Shown here: positions 23,952-35,814 of the stretch, piece after piece
How positions within the stretch are numbered: the stretch's first letter is position 1
Layout of the letters: every line of letters begins with the position of its first letter
Origin: Mimachlamys varia
Taxonomy: Eukaryota; Mollusca; Bivalvia; Pectinida; Pectinidae
Direction of reading: 5' to 3'
Assembly: GCA_947623455.1 (NCBI GenBank)
Contig: OX392532.1
Coordinates: 52,331,058-52,395,057, forward strand
Length of the DNA stretch: 64,000 nt
Notes under the pieces: model-generated
What the model saw: the letters and a program-made list of their open reading frames with translations, nothing else
What the model was told of the DNA's origin: nothing
The model's database searches: none
Translations under genes and position numbers: made by a program

Positions 23952-24235
23952 GAAGTACTGGATGGATCATTTTCAAATTTCATATGTACGTTCCCCTAGG
24001 TCTCTGGTTGCACATTGTGAAGTTTTCGAACCGATCAGAAAAACAATATGGCCGACAGGCAGCGTTCTTGAATTTTGATGGTAATCGATTGTTGCCGCTA
24101 TTTCTTGACAAGTACAGGATCGAACATTTTCAAAATTTCATATGAACGTTCTCCTAAGTGCCTCGTTGCGCATTGTCTAATTTTTGGGTGGAACAGAAAA
24201 ATGATATGGCCGATAGGCAGCCAGTTTTAGCTCAC
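23952..24235. repeat. ATGGCCGA-type tandem repeat, two units
   Basis: Two units of about 150 bp share TTTCAAATTTCATATG, CACATTGTGAAG / GCATTGTCTAAT, GAACAGAAAAAT, ATGGCCGAYAGGCAGC and TTCTTGACAAGTACAGG. Confidence 0.75.
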
Positions 24236-24339
24236 CATTCTTATAAACTGCTTCACTTTGTTTACCCAAATAAAGCATGTGTCAGTATTATTGCTAAATA
24301 AAAACTTGTATTACAGTTTTGCCTGTGAAATATAGAAAA

Positions 24340-24450
24340 TTATCAAACTGATAAAACTTATAATTTCACTGCTGTGATGAGCAGTGAAAATATAAGATTT
24401 TGTCGTGAAAATTTAAGATTTTGCAGTGAAAATATAAGGCTTTTTCAGTG
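24340..24450. repeat. short tandem GTGAAAATATAAGATTTT units
   Basis: Three to four copies of an about 20 bp unit follow a small hairpin (ATTTCACTGCT / AGCAGTGAAAAT at 24,363-24,391). Confidence 0.65.
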
Positions 24451-24459
24451 TAACGTGAA

Positions 24460-24640
24460 AAAAGTGACCCGCCGATAAAAAAACTATCGGGGGTCATTAT
24501 TCTTCGTTGCAAAAGTTACCGGGGGTCGTTATTTTACAGTAGAAATCTCACACGGCCATCTGTAGAAAAATGACCCCACTCGAATTTTCTGTTATTCGCC
24601 CCCTTGAGAAAGTGACCCGCCGTAGATTTCAACGGTGGGT
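24460..24640. repeat. GTGACCCGCCG repeat block
   Basis: AAGTGACCCGCCG occurs at about 24,467 and 24,609, with reverse-type CGGGGGTCATTATT and CGGGGGTCGTTATT between them. This makes alternating direct and inverted copies of a GGGTCAC motif. Noncoding. Confidence 0.5.
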
Positions 24641-25141
24641 ATTTATCACTTGGTATGTTTTTCACATTACACCGGAACTTTTGTATGAGTTGTTCCCCTT
24701 GATCGAATCGAACATGGCATTGGAGGATCGGCATATTGTTGTTGTCTGCTAGAACTTGTCTATTGTGGAAAGATGGTCTTGAAGAAATGGCATCAATAGT
24801 AAATATTGATGAGAAACTGCTGCAGGATTTAATATGTAATGAATTGGAAGATGAGAATGGTTCAACTTTTCCTATCAGCTTATCCCAATCAGCTGTGTAC
24901 TGGACCCGATCGGTTGTGGTTTCGACGGATTACTTCAGTACTAGGACTAGTTACTCTCCAGTAGTCAAGTAAAGAAAACAAATCATGAAAGTATCTTAAG
25001 TCCTCTTTTCGAAATGTAATAAAAAAGAAAATTCAATGGTTTGCCGTTTAATATCAAATATATTTCACGAGTATGGCAGATTTTTTTTCATATTTTCACG
25101 AGTGCGTAGCACGAGTGAAAATATTAAAAAAAACTCTGCAA
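24641..25141. other. unassigned stretch
   Basis: A 78-residue frame at 24,736-24,972 has no recognisable family and no splice context I can support. Also an AT-rich hairpin with TTTTCATATTTTCACGAGTG / CACGAGTGAAAATATTAAAA at about 25,086-25,126. Confidence 0.4.
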
Positions 25142-25253
25142 CTCTCGCAACTGCAGGGCGCCGCCATGTTTGCGTTACCGTCAAAGAACTGATAATGCGA
25201 ATCAATGGAATCAAAAGTATGCTAGAAACCATTTATTGTATAGACATACGAAA
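25142..25253 (-). repeat. inverted copy of the 7266-7377 repeat
   Basis: Shares CAACTGCAGGGCGCCGCCATG, TTTGCGTTACCGTCAAAGAA and AAACCATTTATTGTAT with the reverse complement of 7266-7377. Confidence 0.65.
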
Positions 25254-25588
25254 TTAATTACAGATATGTTCCGTGTTTCAAAATCTTGAAGGAACCAAAC
25301 AATGGCCGTCAGCGAATACCTAGTGTTCTGAGGCGTGAACGACGCCATATTTGAATAAATATCAATCCGCCGAGCCTTTTTTCATTGCGTATGCACTAAT
25401 ATATTCGCAGTCAGAGTTTACTAAGCTCAAGAAGGGAGAGGTGTAAATATACTAAAATACACACTGTAATTTTTTTATACTAAAATACACACTTTAAATT
25501 TTTTGTTTGTCAACTTAATTTTCAAAGCATGTAAAATTTTCACTTCGATTTATTAGTTGTACTTTTCAATGTTTTCATAACGAACGGG

Positions 25589-25860
25589 TCAAATTAACAC
25601 TTTGATACAAAAGTCTTGCCCATTTGGATTCAATATTGAACATTTTGATAAGAAGAAAACCATTGCTTTGCGCCTTTGTCCCGACAATTGTTGTTGCATA
25701 CAGCTAAATTTATCGTTAAATATAAATTTCACACCTAGATAAGTGAAATTCTCAAATATTTCGACGATTTCAACATTAAGGTACAATAGTTCGTCGTTTC
25801 TCACCTTTCCGCCTTTACGGAAAACTACGATCTTGTTTTCCCCGTTTTAATAGTAAGATT
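25589..25860 (-). pseudogene. non-LTR retrotransposon (LINE) reverse transcriptase fragment
   Basis: The minus strand reads KIVVFRKGG followed by MRNDELLYLNVEIVEIFENF, TYLGVKFIFNDKF and QLSGQRRKAMVFF. KIVVF...(Y)LG(V)xF plus Q...RKA is the late RT/thumb signature of LINE elements. About 85 residues; both ends truncated. Confidence 0.7.
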
Positions 25861-25869
25861 CCATTTCTT

Positions 25870-26150
25870 TGAAAAAAATATATGGTAGTCAGCTACGGTG
25901 TATCTTGGAACATACTTTGTGAAAAACACGACACAAGTTAAGAGGAAATATACTGAAGGAGATATAGTAAGGATGATTGAATTCCTGGTCGACAATTTTT
26001 TTTTTTTACAGTTCGGAGGAAATATTTTCCAGCACACTTTTGGCATTCCCATGGGAACAAACTGTGCCCCACTGTAGCTGACTTGTTTTTGTTTTTATAC
26101 GAGGCTGACTTTGTGGAAGAGCATACTGTATCTACTAAATTTAAAAGGCA
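25870..26150 (+). pseudogene. reverse transcriptase fragment with GIPMGTNCAPL (same type as at 9567)
   Basis: Across frameshifts the plus strand reads KYTEGDIVRMIEFLVDN, LQFGGNIFQHTFGIPMGTNC and ADLFLFLYEADFVEEHT. This is the palm region just upstream of the YIDD box in the RT family seen at 9,567. A poly-T expansion near 25,998 and a changed frame at about 26,070 disrupt it. It abuts the oppositely oriented LINE fragment. Confidence 0.65.
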
Positions 26151-26212
26151 TATGCGTGGGTTATGTTATCTTTAATTATTGGGGTTGGCAGACTCTGAAA
26201 GTTATATGCAAA

Positions 26213-26340
26213 AGAGGACAGCTCTAGGATTGCTCTTGGAGGGAGGGTAAGAGGGCAGCTGTAGGATTTTTCTGGGGGGTGGGGGGGAGGGTAAGAGGAC
26301 AGCTCTGGGATTGTTTTTTTTGGGGGGGGGGGGGGGGGGG
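26213..26340. repeat. G-rich minisatellite with long G runs
   Basis: Three units starting AGAGGACAGCTCTAGGATT, AGAGGGCAGCTGTAGGATTT and AGAGGACAGCTCTGGGATT, each ending in a G-rich part that grows from GGAGGGAGGG to a 19 nt G run (26,322-26,340). The proline-rich minus-strand frame is a by-product. Candidate G-quadruplex region. Confidence 0.8.
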
Positions 26341-27184
26341 CGAGCCCTATGATCGTCTTGTTGCAGATTGGCACATGGACAATTTCAAAACAAAACTTGA
26401 TTTGACTTAAGTGACAACAAAGGAACTGGTCGATAAAAAGTTTTTTGTAGAAACAAAACCAAAATCAAAGATTGAAGACAAGGGAATCAAAGAATATCGC
26501 AAAAACACGCCTAAAATTTCAGGACAGGAAAAAATCGTCATTTAAAAGATTTACTAAGGGAAGTCGATATAGTTTATGACAAAGATGTTACCCGTGGAAA
26601 CAAATGCCTTGATGGAATGTTGAAAGAGCATATAAGGTTGGGAATTTCGAAACCGACATCACAGAAAGAATTGTGTTCGATCGGGATGATGCGGGGAATG
26701 AGTGCTTCCTTGTCGCATGAGACCCATCAAAACAATTTCCAGGGGGGTGTGGGGTTGCATAACAAATAATAGGAGACCAATGTTTACTTATTATATTTTT
26801 AAATCACAATTACAATATGAAGCAATTCCTTTTATTAAAACAATGCTTGCATATTCGAAAATCTTTTATATTTAACCTGTATCTGTATCACATAAACTAT
26901 TTGGCGAGATTAAATTCCCAAACATCAGCAGTGGATGGCCTGGAGTGATGATGATTATGGACTTATTGGCCTGTATCTGTTGATGTGAGGAAATTTAATA
27001 ACACTAAATGTTTATACTTGTAAAGGTTTTTGTAAATTTAGTCCTTCTTATCTTTGTTACATTTAAAACATTCAATATTTTCAATCAAGCAATAATGGTT
27101 AAAGTATACAAACAATAATTGATATTATGAAAACTGATTTAAAGGAATTGCTTCCCATGTATTATACAGTGTCATGATTATGTA
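26341..27184. other. unassigned stretch
   Basis: A partly open, lysine-rich plus-strand run (about 26,400-26,700) looks like decayed coding DNA but belongs to no family I can name. The rest is AT-rich. Confidence 0.4.
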
Positions 27185-27545
27185 TAGGTATATGTTTTAA
27201 TGTATGTATGTGTGTATCGCTGTGTATGTGTATGCATGTTTGTGTGTACGCATGCATGCATATGAGTATGCATGTGCACGGTATGTACATGTGTGGGCAT
27301 GTGTGTATACATGTGCATATATTTATGCGTATGTTTGTTTGCTTGTATGCATGTATGTATGTATGCACATTTGTTTGCATGTTTGTGTGCAAGTATATAT
27401 GTGTGTGTATGTGCATATGTGTATGTACATGTATGCGCGTATGTATGCATGTATGTATGCATATGCATGTATGTGAGGGTGTGTGTGTGAGCGCACATGA
27501 GTATATGCCCATGCAGGTGCGTCATGCATGTATTTATTTATGTAT
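27185..27545. repeat. degenerate TATG/TGCATG microsatellite
   Basis: About 360 bp of alternating TG/CA steps (TGTATG, TGCATG, GTGTGT). Several long open frames rich in Cys/Met/Tyr (+) or His/Thr/Tyr (-) across it are simple-sequence artefacts. Confidence 0.9.
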
Positions 27546-27599
27546 GTGTATTATCTATGTAATGTGTATATTATATGTTAAATGTCTAAATGTTTGTAC

Positions 27600-27690
27600 C
27601 ACCGTTTGTTTCTTGAGGAGAGGACTTAAATAGGCTATGCCTGCTGTCCGATCCTTTTGTCAATTTAAATTTGTCAATAAAATTTCATGA
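27600..27690 (+). repeat. probable LINE 3' end with AATAAA
   Basis: TTAAATAGGCTATGCCTGCTG followed by AATAAA at 27,676-27,681, directly after the microsatellite. I associate this closing block with the 3' end of molluscan LINEs; weakly supported. Confidence 0.4.
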
Positions 27691-28611
27691 AATAACAAAT
27701 AATGAGGTCGCGAGTGATAAAAGGCTTACACAAATGTATGCTACCGGAATGTTGAATTGTCCAGTCAAGATGCTGAAAATATTCCTTGATAAAACAGATC
27801 CCAACTCAAAGTCTTAACACTTGCGTAAAGGAAGCTATTACATCACCCGACTATCCATTCAGGTTGGTACACCGCGAAACCGTCTTTCATTTCCGCATTA
27901 TCAACATCCGGATTTATGTCAAATTCAGCGTTTAATAAGTATGTTTTCAACGCTTGCATCTTTTCCACATATGACACACGTGTTTATCGTCGACTCGCTT
28001 GGACGGCATCACTGCTTTTGCGTGTTGACAGTTCGCGCGAAAAAACAGTATTTGGCGAGATTGCAAATAACATGATCCAATACATGTTACAATTTGTATG
28101 TATTAATTTGTGAGGAAATTTTGTATATGAATTAAGAAATTTAACAATCTCTAAAATTAAATATTGAAACCAGTTTTCGGACTCTCTTATTTATAGTTAC
28201 CTTGACAACAATCAAGCGGCTTTGGGGGCTGTTCCAAGTGCGTGTACACTTGACGTTAACAACATGAATGTTACGTCATGACACACTGCCATTGTGACGA
28301 ATCTATTAGGGTGATATGTTATTCCCACATTATTATAAACAAAATTTATAACCTATAAGGCCCTATATTAAATACAAATACAATAAATTGGGCTAAAGCA
28401 TGGGATATTAAACCTCAAACCGCATCACTAGAAACATTTATCCTGTCAATCATTTATTTTGTTCTCTTACATTTATATCCCCTATATATGCCCTAAGCAC
28501 TACCACTATAGAGTAACCTTTTCTGGAGATGACACTTGGTCTACCCATGTTGTTACGTGGAGACGCGAACTTGCATAGCAATATAAGGGAATTACAAACC
28601 AGGTCAGCTTG
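27691..28611. other. unassigned stretch
   Basis: Two short overlapping plus-strand frames (27,821-28,113) share no recognisable domain. Otherwise nothing supported. Confidence 0.4.
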
Positions 28612-28684
28612 TTCGGACCTTTTGGTCTGGTGGTATCGTCCTGGCTTCATAACCTAAAGGTCTCGGGTTCGCGCCTGGCTTGTC
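28612..28684 (+). repeat. tRNA-Met-like sequence (pseudogene or SINE head)
   Basis: Contains TTTTGGTCTGGTGGTATCGT (A-box region), an anticodon-loop-like CTTCATAACC with CAT, and B box GGGTTCGCGCC at tRNA spacing. Stems pair poorly, so a decayed or SINE-captured tRNA is more likely than a working gene. Confidence 0.55.
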
Positions 28685-28850
28685 TCACTAGTTTCATTTC
28701 TGCCCTTTCTCGTAAAAATACTGTTTATTTCCCAGGTCGGTATGTTTGTATTAATAGTAGCCCAAGTCTGGGTGTGTGACTGTACGATATGTACTAATTT
28801 TCACAATGATAATTTCTTAAATATAATTACAGACCCTGGTACTCGATTAA

Positions 28851-29428
28851 CTCTTTCCGTACTTTGTGTTCTTTCCGGATGCCGTACCGGAAGGAGTTAT
28901 TAGGCTCGCCCCCAGGAGTTTAAACAAAATGGCAGACTACATGTGCATATTTGGTGTGTTGTTTTTTCATATAAAAACTCAAAGGCTAGTGTTATCTTTG
29001 TACATAATTAAGAACTATTTAACTAAATAAGATCTAGATGTCAGATTGAACACTCTGAAACGTCCTTTACACTGATATCTGAAATACAAAAGTAGCAAGC
29101 CGCCATATTGTTTACATAACATTTTGAGAAATGATCACCTATTGCTCTAACGCAAAAACATGTAACCCAAACGAAATAAAAACGAATTTGTCAACAAAAA
29201 TGTTTGATTCAAAGGTTTTGACCACCTTTTATTTGTCACTGCATCAGATGATTGTTTATGTCGATTAATGGTTTCAACAAATCAACACTTCAATAACGTC
29301 AACTAAGCTTGTCGACTAAAGTCGACAACGGGGAAGCGGGAGCTATATATCATGTCGACTATAGTCGACAACGGGGAAGAGGGAGCACATTTTTATGTCG
29401 ACTATAGTCGACAACGGTACGGGAAGAG
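28851..29428. mobile_element. TTAA-flanked piggyBac-type nonautonomous element
   Basis: TTAA (28,847-28,850 and 29,429-29,432) flanks a 578 bp segment with inverted ends CTCTTTCCGTAC / GTACGGGAAGAG (11 of 12). TTAA duplication with a C(T/C)CTTTCC-type tip is characteristic of piggyBac elements. Near the right end lie three tandem units with the palindrome GTCGACTAWAGTCGAC and AACGGGGAAG. No transposase frame. Confidence 0.7.
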
Positions 29429-29504
29429 TTAAACGTTACTTCGTGACGGATATGCCTACGTTAGGTTTATATGCCGTTATGTTCCGTTACAATGTTAAAT
29501 CAAA

Positions 29505-29815
29505 ATATGAAACAGGCTAATAAAGAATAAACATGCTTAGGTACCTTAAATATCAAACTGATAGAAATTTAAAGCACTACGCAAAATAAATACTATATTT
29601 ATTCGACCAATACTGGAGTATGCAGATATTGTCTGGGACAACTACACAACTGATTAGAACATGTACAAGTTGAAGCTACAAAACTTATTACAGGCCTATT
29701 TACAAAAACCTAGCCGTGAATATCTGTCTGATCAAAGGATGAACCGTAAAGCTAACCAAGATGTATCAATCAACTAATGATTTCTACCTACAAGTCGCAG
29801 CTAACAGAAGCATAC
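29505..29815 (+). pseudogene. LINE reverse transcriptase C-terminal fragment
   Basis: Over frameshifts it reads TIFIRPILEYADIVWDNYTT, the (Y)IRPxLEYxDxVWD motif at the end of LINE RT domains, followed by KLITG-type sequence. Several stops; dead. Confidence 0.7.
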
Positions 29816-29884
29816 GGTGGTGGTCATAGGTGATATTTACAATGAATAACCCCTATAATATTATTCCTATCAAAATTTTTAAAA

Positions 29885-30665
29885 ACAAGAGGCCAAATGG
29901 GCCTGTATCGCTCACCTGGTATCAATCACCGACTTATATTATAGTGTAACCCTGAAGTCGCCTAAAATATTTTACTGTAACACATTCAGAAGAATACGTT
30001 AAGATTTAAACATATTTTACCCCTGTGACCTTGCACGACAACGTCATTTTCATTTGCATGTTTTGTTTGGCTTCATCCAATGAAGCTTACAGCCAAATAT
30101 CATGTCTCTAGGCCTTTGGGTTTATCACAAGAAGTTGTTTAAAAGTTTTAACAGATTTGACCCTTGTGACCTTGAATATAAGTCAAGGTCATTTCTCCTT
30201 TCAATCTTTGTCAAGCTTCATCCAAGGAACCTTTCAGCCTTGAATATAGGTCAAAGTTATTTCTTTTCGCAAACTTTGTCGGGCTTCATCCAAGAAAACA
30301 ACCGGCCAAATATATTGTTTCTAGGCCTTTTGGTTAATCAGAAGAAGTCATTTAAATGTTTAAAAGATTTGACCCCTTGTGATCTTGAATACAGGTCCAG
30401 GTCATTTCTTTACGCAACTTTGTCGGGCTTCAATCAAGGAACTTTTCAGCCAAATATCATACTTCTTGGGGCTTGGGTTTAATAGAGGAAGTCGTTTAAA
30501 GGTAATAATAGATTTGACCCCTGAGACCTTGAATATGGGTCAAGGTCGTTTCTTTTCGCAAATTTTATTCGGTTTTATCCAGGGAAGCCACCAGTAACAT
30601 ACATGTATGAGGTCTCTATGCTTTTGACCCCGTGACCTTGAAAGTAGGTCAAAACGTCTTAATTA
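29885..30665. repeat. tandem array B, about 160-170 bp units with AAGAGGCC leader
   Basis: Starts AAACAAGAGGCCAAATGGGCC then TGTATCGCTCACCTGGT. About four units follow with AGATTTGACCCYTTGTGACC, TTGAATATAGGTCAAGGTCA-type blocks (exact TCAAGGTCA at 30,183-30,191), GGGCTTCATCCAAG and AGCCAAATATCAT. The frames at 30,102-30,597 are repeat-derived. Confidence 0.8.
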
Positions 30666-30981
30666 GCAACTTGCAAAATTGCATTTCACGGGAAAGCCTG
30701 ATAAAAAAAACGATGATCACGCGTCAAATGACAGTGTAGTCGCAAGCCGCCTGTCCTGTTTGACAAAGGGGCCTTAAGGGAGGGGACGCGTAGTGTATAC
30801 GTCCGATGATGAAACGGAGACAAAAGTGCGTGTATAATTTTATTGAATCACATTCACATCAATAATCAGACGTTAATTACACACGATATTCATATGAAGA
30901 AATATATGTCGGCATCTCTGAATCATGTAACGACAACCGTACCTGATTGAGATCGGGTACGGGATATATATCCAACTACGC

Positions 30982-31049
30982 ATTGTCAGAAACCCACATT
31001 ACATTGCATTTTTACGTCTAAGTGCAGTGTCATGTGGGTTTTCGACAAT
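30982..31049. repeat. 68 nt hairpin resembling a microRNA precursor
   Basis: A 27 bp stem with two mismatches and a few G-T pairs (arms ATTGTCAGAAACCCACAT and ATGTGGGTTTTCGACAAT at the base) and a 14 nt loop. Size and pairing fit an animal pre-miRNA, but many short foldback repeats here look similar. Strand cannot be chosen. Confidence 0.35.
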
Positions 31050-32191
31050 TACAACCTTAGGACGAACCTTAATTTCTGTAATAAGTTAGATTCATGAATC
31101 CTCAATTAGAATGATTTCATAAAAGGTGTGCATGCATTGAAAAGTACAAAAATAAAATGAAATTATTCCGATTTGTTTTTTACAAGTCAATATATTGAAG
31201 AAATTTTTTCAGACTTTCTAAATATTCATCTAAAATCTATCCAACTTTCAGCGTCAGCTTACGTTAACACGTAAAATTGTGTTTCACGGGAATCCTTGCA
31301 CTCGTATGACGCACCACAAATAAACATGTAGAATACATGTATATATCAATTTTGGAACTTGTCGAGATACTTATATAATTGTCCAATAATTAATCCGTTT
31401 AAATATGTTATGATAGCTTCGTTTTCATTTTTCTTTTTGTAAATTTAAAGGGTTAGTTGAGAATTTCAAAACAACTTTGTTTATGCATATATTTTGATTC
31501 GTATCAAATTCAATACCGGGGTTCCGTATTTCATAGATTATACTTGGTATGATTTTTTTTCGCGCATGATGACAGAAATGTATTCACTTTGTACAAATTG
31601 AAGCCGTATACACTATAACCTCAGTCGCACCTATACCGGTGTTTTACAACGTAAACAAAAGACCCCCTCCCCGATACGTTTCATCGTGTAGGTAAAAAGG
31701 TCTTCTCGCCAGCAATATAATATGTACCGGTTATTTAGAAGAAAACTGTAATATGCAAACAGTGGGGCAGTTAGTTGCTCCCTTAAATACTTCCCATCCC
31801 TCATTATGCTTCCGTAATATAATCATTTTGTTATGATTGACCATTCGGCAACTTTTCGCTTGGTAGTTACATGTAGGTCACGTGGGTAGCCATTTTTTGT
31901 TTACCGATGAAGCTTGTAATGCGCATGCGTTATCATATGTGACGCAAAAAATTACATGTTCAAATCGTTGATCAACAAATAGTAATTCCCTTTTTTAACT
32001 ATTAAAAAACGTTTTTGAGAACATATTTCAGCGTAAATCACTCATTAATTTTCCACAAGATAATACGTTTCATTTGTATATATACAATAATTCTAACAAA
32101 GCATAAAAATGCATTGTTTTACCGTAATGCCTCTTTAATATGTACACTTGTAACAAACCTTTTAGATGGTAGTATTTAAGTGCCCGAATTT
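31050..32191. other. stretch without a recognisable gene
   Basis: AT-rich; nothing supported. Confidence 0.5.
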
Positions 32192-32194
32192 CTA

Positions 32195-32702
<508 letters not shown>

Positions 32703-33184
32703 TGTGCTGTGTTGTTTGGAGATATGTTAAACTAGTGGTTAATTAGGTCTCTGTCTATTACATCAGTAAACCGAGACAGGGTGCAGTATTGGTCAGATAA
32801 TAAACACCAGCTGGACATTAATTATTAATGCAGACGGCACTTCTTTCCACACGAAGTGGGTTAGTAATTATAAGTATGAGCTAGTATAGTGATAGTCAGT
32901 CTGTACTGGGAAAAGACCATGGAGTAGGTCTTGTACAATCTGTACCATGTAAAGACTCTGTAGTAGGTCTTTGACAGTCAAACCTAAGAGGCTGCTGCCA
33001 GGAGGGCTACAGGCTAGTGCTAGTAAAGATATAGAAGACATAAGTTGACAATTGACTTAGCCCGACTGAGAAACAACGCCGAAGTAATACCATGAATATG
33101 TACTTGTGATGTCGGTTTAAATTACGATCACGAATAAACTGTCTATTATCCAATATTACGTGTTGTTGCTTGGATTGTGTCACA
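32703..33184 (+). mobile_element. solo LTR-like element inside array 3
   Basis: Starts TGTGCTGTG and ends TTGTGTCACA (TG...CA), with a TATAAG box near 32,869 and AATAAA at 33,133-33,138, about 50 bp before the end. The 3' part is homologous to 16,812-16,980 (inverted), which confirms the right boundary. No target duplication is visible, so the left boundary is less certain. Confidence 0.6.
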
Positions 33185-33221
33185 AGTCTCTACCCTGCAT
33201 GAAGTCGTCTGTGTTTCTTTA

Positions 33222-33413
<192 letters not shown>

Positions 33414-34254
33414 TCATATATCACAGGTGTAAGGTTTTGCTCCTGTATGAACTCTTTTGTGCTTCTGAAGGCGAGATGATAGACAAAATTCCTTACTACA
33501 GACATCACATTTGTAAGGTTTCTCTCCTGTATGTATCCGCCTGTGTTTCTGTAGGTGAGATGATCGATAAAATTCCTTACTACAGACGTCACATGTGTAA
33601 GGTTTCTCTCCTGTATGTATCCGCCTATGCACCTGAAGGTGAAATGATTGACCATATTCCTTAGCACAGACATCACACTTATAAGGTTTCTCTCCCGTAT
33701 GAACACGCCTATGTTTATGTAAAATAGATACATTAGAAAATGTACTACTACAAACATCACATTTGTACGGCTTCTCTCCGGTATGTATCCGTCTGTGTGT
33801 CTGTAGGTTAAATAATCGACCAAATTCCTTAGCACAGAAATCACACTTAAAAGATTTATATCCGGTATGAACTTGCCTATGTTTCTGTAAAATAGATACA
33901 TCAGAAAATGTATTGCTACAGATATCACACTTGTAAGGCTTCTCTCCTGTATGAACTCGTCTATGTATATGTAAGTCATATGATTGAGAAAACTCCTTAC
34001 TGCAGACATCACACTTGTAAGGCTTCTCTCCTGTATTAGCTCGTACGTACGTCCGTAAGATAAATGATAGAGACGATTCGTTACTAGACATCACACCTGT
34101 ATGGCTTCTTTCCTTTTTTTCTTAATCAATGTGGCGTTTTTAATATACCTGAAACATGACAAGAAGAGCTAAGATGATATTTCTATTTTGTAAACATTTT
34201 CCTGAGTTGGAAAGTATGTTTTTGTAAAGATTATTTTACATAACCAATAAAAAG

Positions 34255-34612
34255 TTCCGATATTTAAACAGAGACAAATTCTTACCTTAACAAGTCACTA
34301 GCCGTCCCAATATCTAATATATTTAAGCAGATCATAGAGTCAGAACCCTTCAGACTAGTCTTGTCTTTTTCTGAAAACTAGCTGTATGTTCACTTAGTGT
34401 ATGTGATAAACTATTGTGACAATTTGTTAACGAGGATCATATATAGTGTAGATAGCACAGTATTCGTGTCCTGTTCATAAATCATCTCATCTTGGTTTAT
34501 GTAAAGATTATTTTACACAACTAATAAATGTTTTATGTGACGTTTCGATGACTAGTGGGACGGCTAGTGACTTGTTAGAGTCAGAATTTGTCTCTACTTA
34601 AATATTGGAAAT
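34255..34612. mobile_element. foldback repeat
   Basis: Arms of about 55 bp (34,255-34,310; 34,556-34,612) share GATATTTAAACAGAGACAA-type tips and AACAAGTCACTAGCCGTCCC. Between them lies AGAGTCAGAACCCTTCAGAC (34,336-34,357), a tip fragment of the long-TIR family at 49,388. Confidence 0.6.
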
Positions 34613-34769
34613 TTTATCAAACCATCCACGGCTGCATTTTACAAGAGATCGCAGAGAGATCTTGGAGCCCACCATTGAAGATTTTTCATTCATTTTAAGA
34701 AAGATGGATTTTCCCCTCTTATTTTAACATTCATTTATGTATTTAATCTTAGTTCTATGAATTTCCCTT

Positions 34770-35215
34770 GAAAATTAATAATAGTTGAAAGAAGGTCACT
34801 TGTCAGGAGTTTTGTTTTTCTGATCAGTTCCAAATTCCAAATCCATCTTGTATTTCTTACAAAAATAAAACAATAATATACTTTCATATAGTCAACATAC
34901 AAGATGACCATCCTTTCACCCTAGAGCAGTCAGAGAATTAGATCATGCACAACTAGGAACTAAACTGAACCTGCTTTAATGAAATTTGAAAAGGATCTAT
35001 CCGGTACTTCTCAAGAAATAGCAATCATAAGCTATCCAAGATGGCCACCTGTCAGCCATATTGTTTACTGTATCTGTCTGAAAATGGACTATTCACAACT
35101 AGGTATTAAGGAGAACTTACAAATGAAACTTGAGAATGATCCATCCAGCACTTCTCAAGAAATGGCGATAACAAGTACTGTTTAAGGACAGATAACGGAC
35201 TGACGGACCACGCAC
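34770..35215. repeat. ATGGC/TCTCAAGAAATGGCG-type tandem repeat, three units
   Basis: Units share CTTCTCAAGAAATAGC, CCAAGATGGCC, ACTGTATCTGTCTGAAAAT and GAAATTTGAAAAGGATC-type blocks, ending GACTGACGGACCACGC...CAGGTGATTTGATAA. Related to the family at 2,565 and 23,952. Confidence 0.65.
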
Positions 35216-35224
35216 CCAGGTGAT

Positions 35225-35520
35225 TTGATAAACCCTCATAATATGAAACGTTTTCGATCACATGCAAAGTAGGTATCAATGGAAAGAGCATATCTTTTTC
35301 TACTAAACTACACATTTAATCATGTCATAGGAGGTGGTAAAGTAACTGTTGCCACCCCTAAAAAATAACCAGATTCCTGCCATCTGCTTGAAAATAGCTA
35401 CCGTCTAACATCACGTGATCCAAAATAGTTCAGAAAGAAACTCTCGCGGGATATAATGCTACGCACGGCTATTTTCAAACAGATGTCAGCAATCTGGTTA
35501 TTGTATCCGTGGGCACTGAG
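35225..35520. mobile_element. internal fragment of the long-TIR family at 49,388
   Basis: Foldback with ATATGAAACGTTTTCGATCAC, ATGGAAAGAGCATAT, CACATTTAATCATGTCA, AATAACCAGATTCCTG and TAACATCACGTGATC, all collinear with the interior of 49,388-50,055. The outer TIR tips are missing. Confidence 0.65.
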
Positions 35521-35814
35521 CAACTTTCGTTTCAGCTGGCAGCTGGCTACCTTGGAGCCAGCTTTAAGTATGTATCCAGCCAGGCTACTGTACGTGTACC
35601 ACCCATTGGTAAGTAATTAGCGGCTTCATGCTGTGACAACCACATTGACCTCTTGCATGATTGGTTAAAGTTTACCTGTGTTGACCAGAAGCCCAACCTT
35701 ACACTGCCATATTGAGTATTAAGATTATATATGTGATAGTTTGTGTATGCTTTCCTACATATATCATTTATGGAAGTGTTGTAACACCATGCATAAAGGG
35801 ATCAGCTTGTTAAA

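Noticed and set aside
26141..26374. Proline-rich minus frame
   Set aside because: Translation of the G-rich minisatellite.
27162..27633. His/Thr/Tyr- or Cys/Met-rich frames of up to 141 residues
   Set aside because: Artefacts of a TATG/TGCATG microsatellite.
30782..30806. GGACGCGTA...TATACGTCC stem as another micro-hairpin copy
   Set aside because: Lacks the CAGRG tip and any flanking repeat; likely a chance stem.
32703..33184. Target-site duplication around the LTR in array 3
   Set aside because: The 5 bp on each side do not match, so recombination or a misplaced left border is likely; not claimed.
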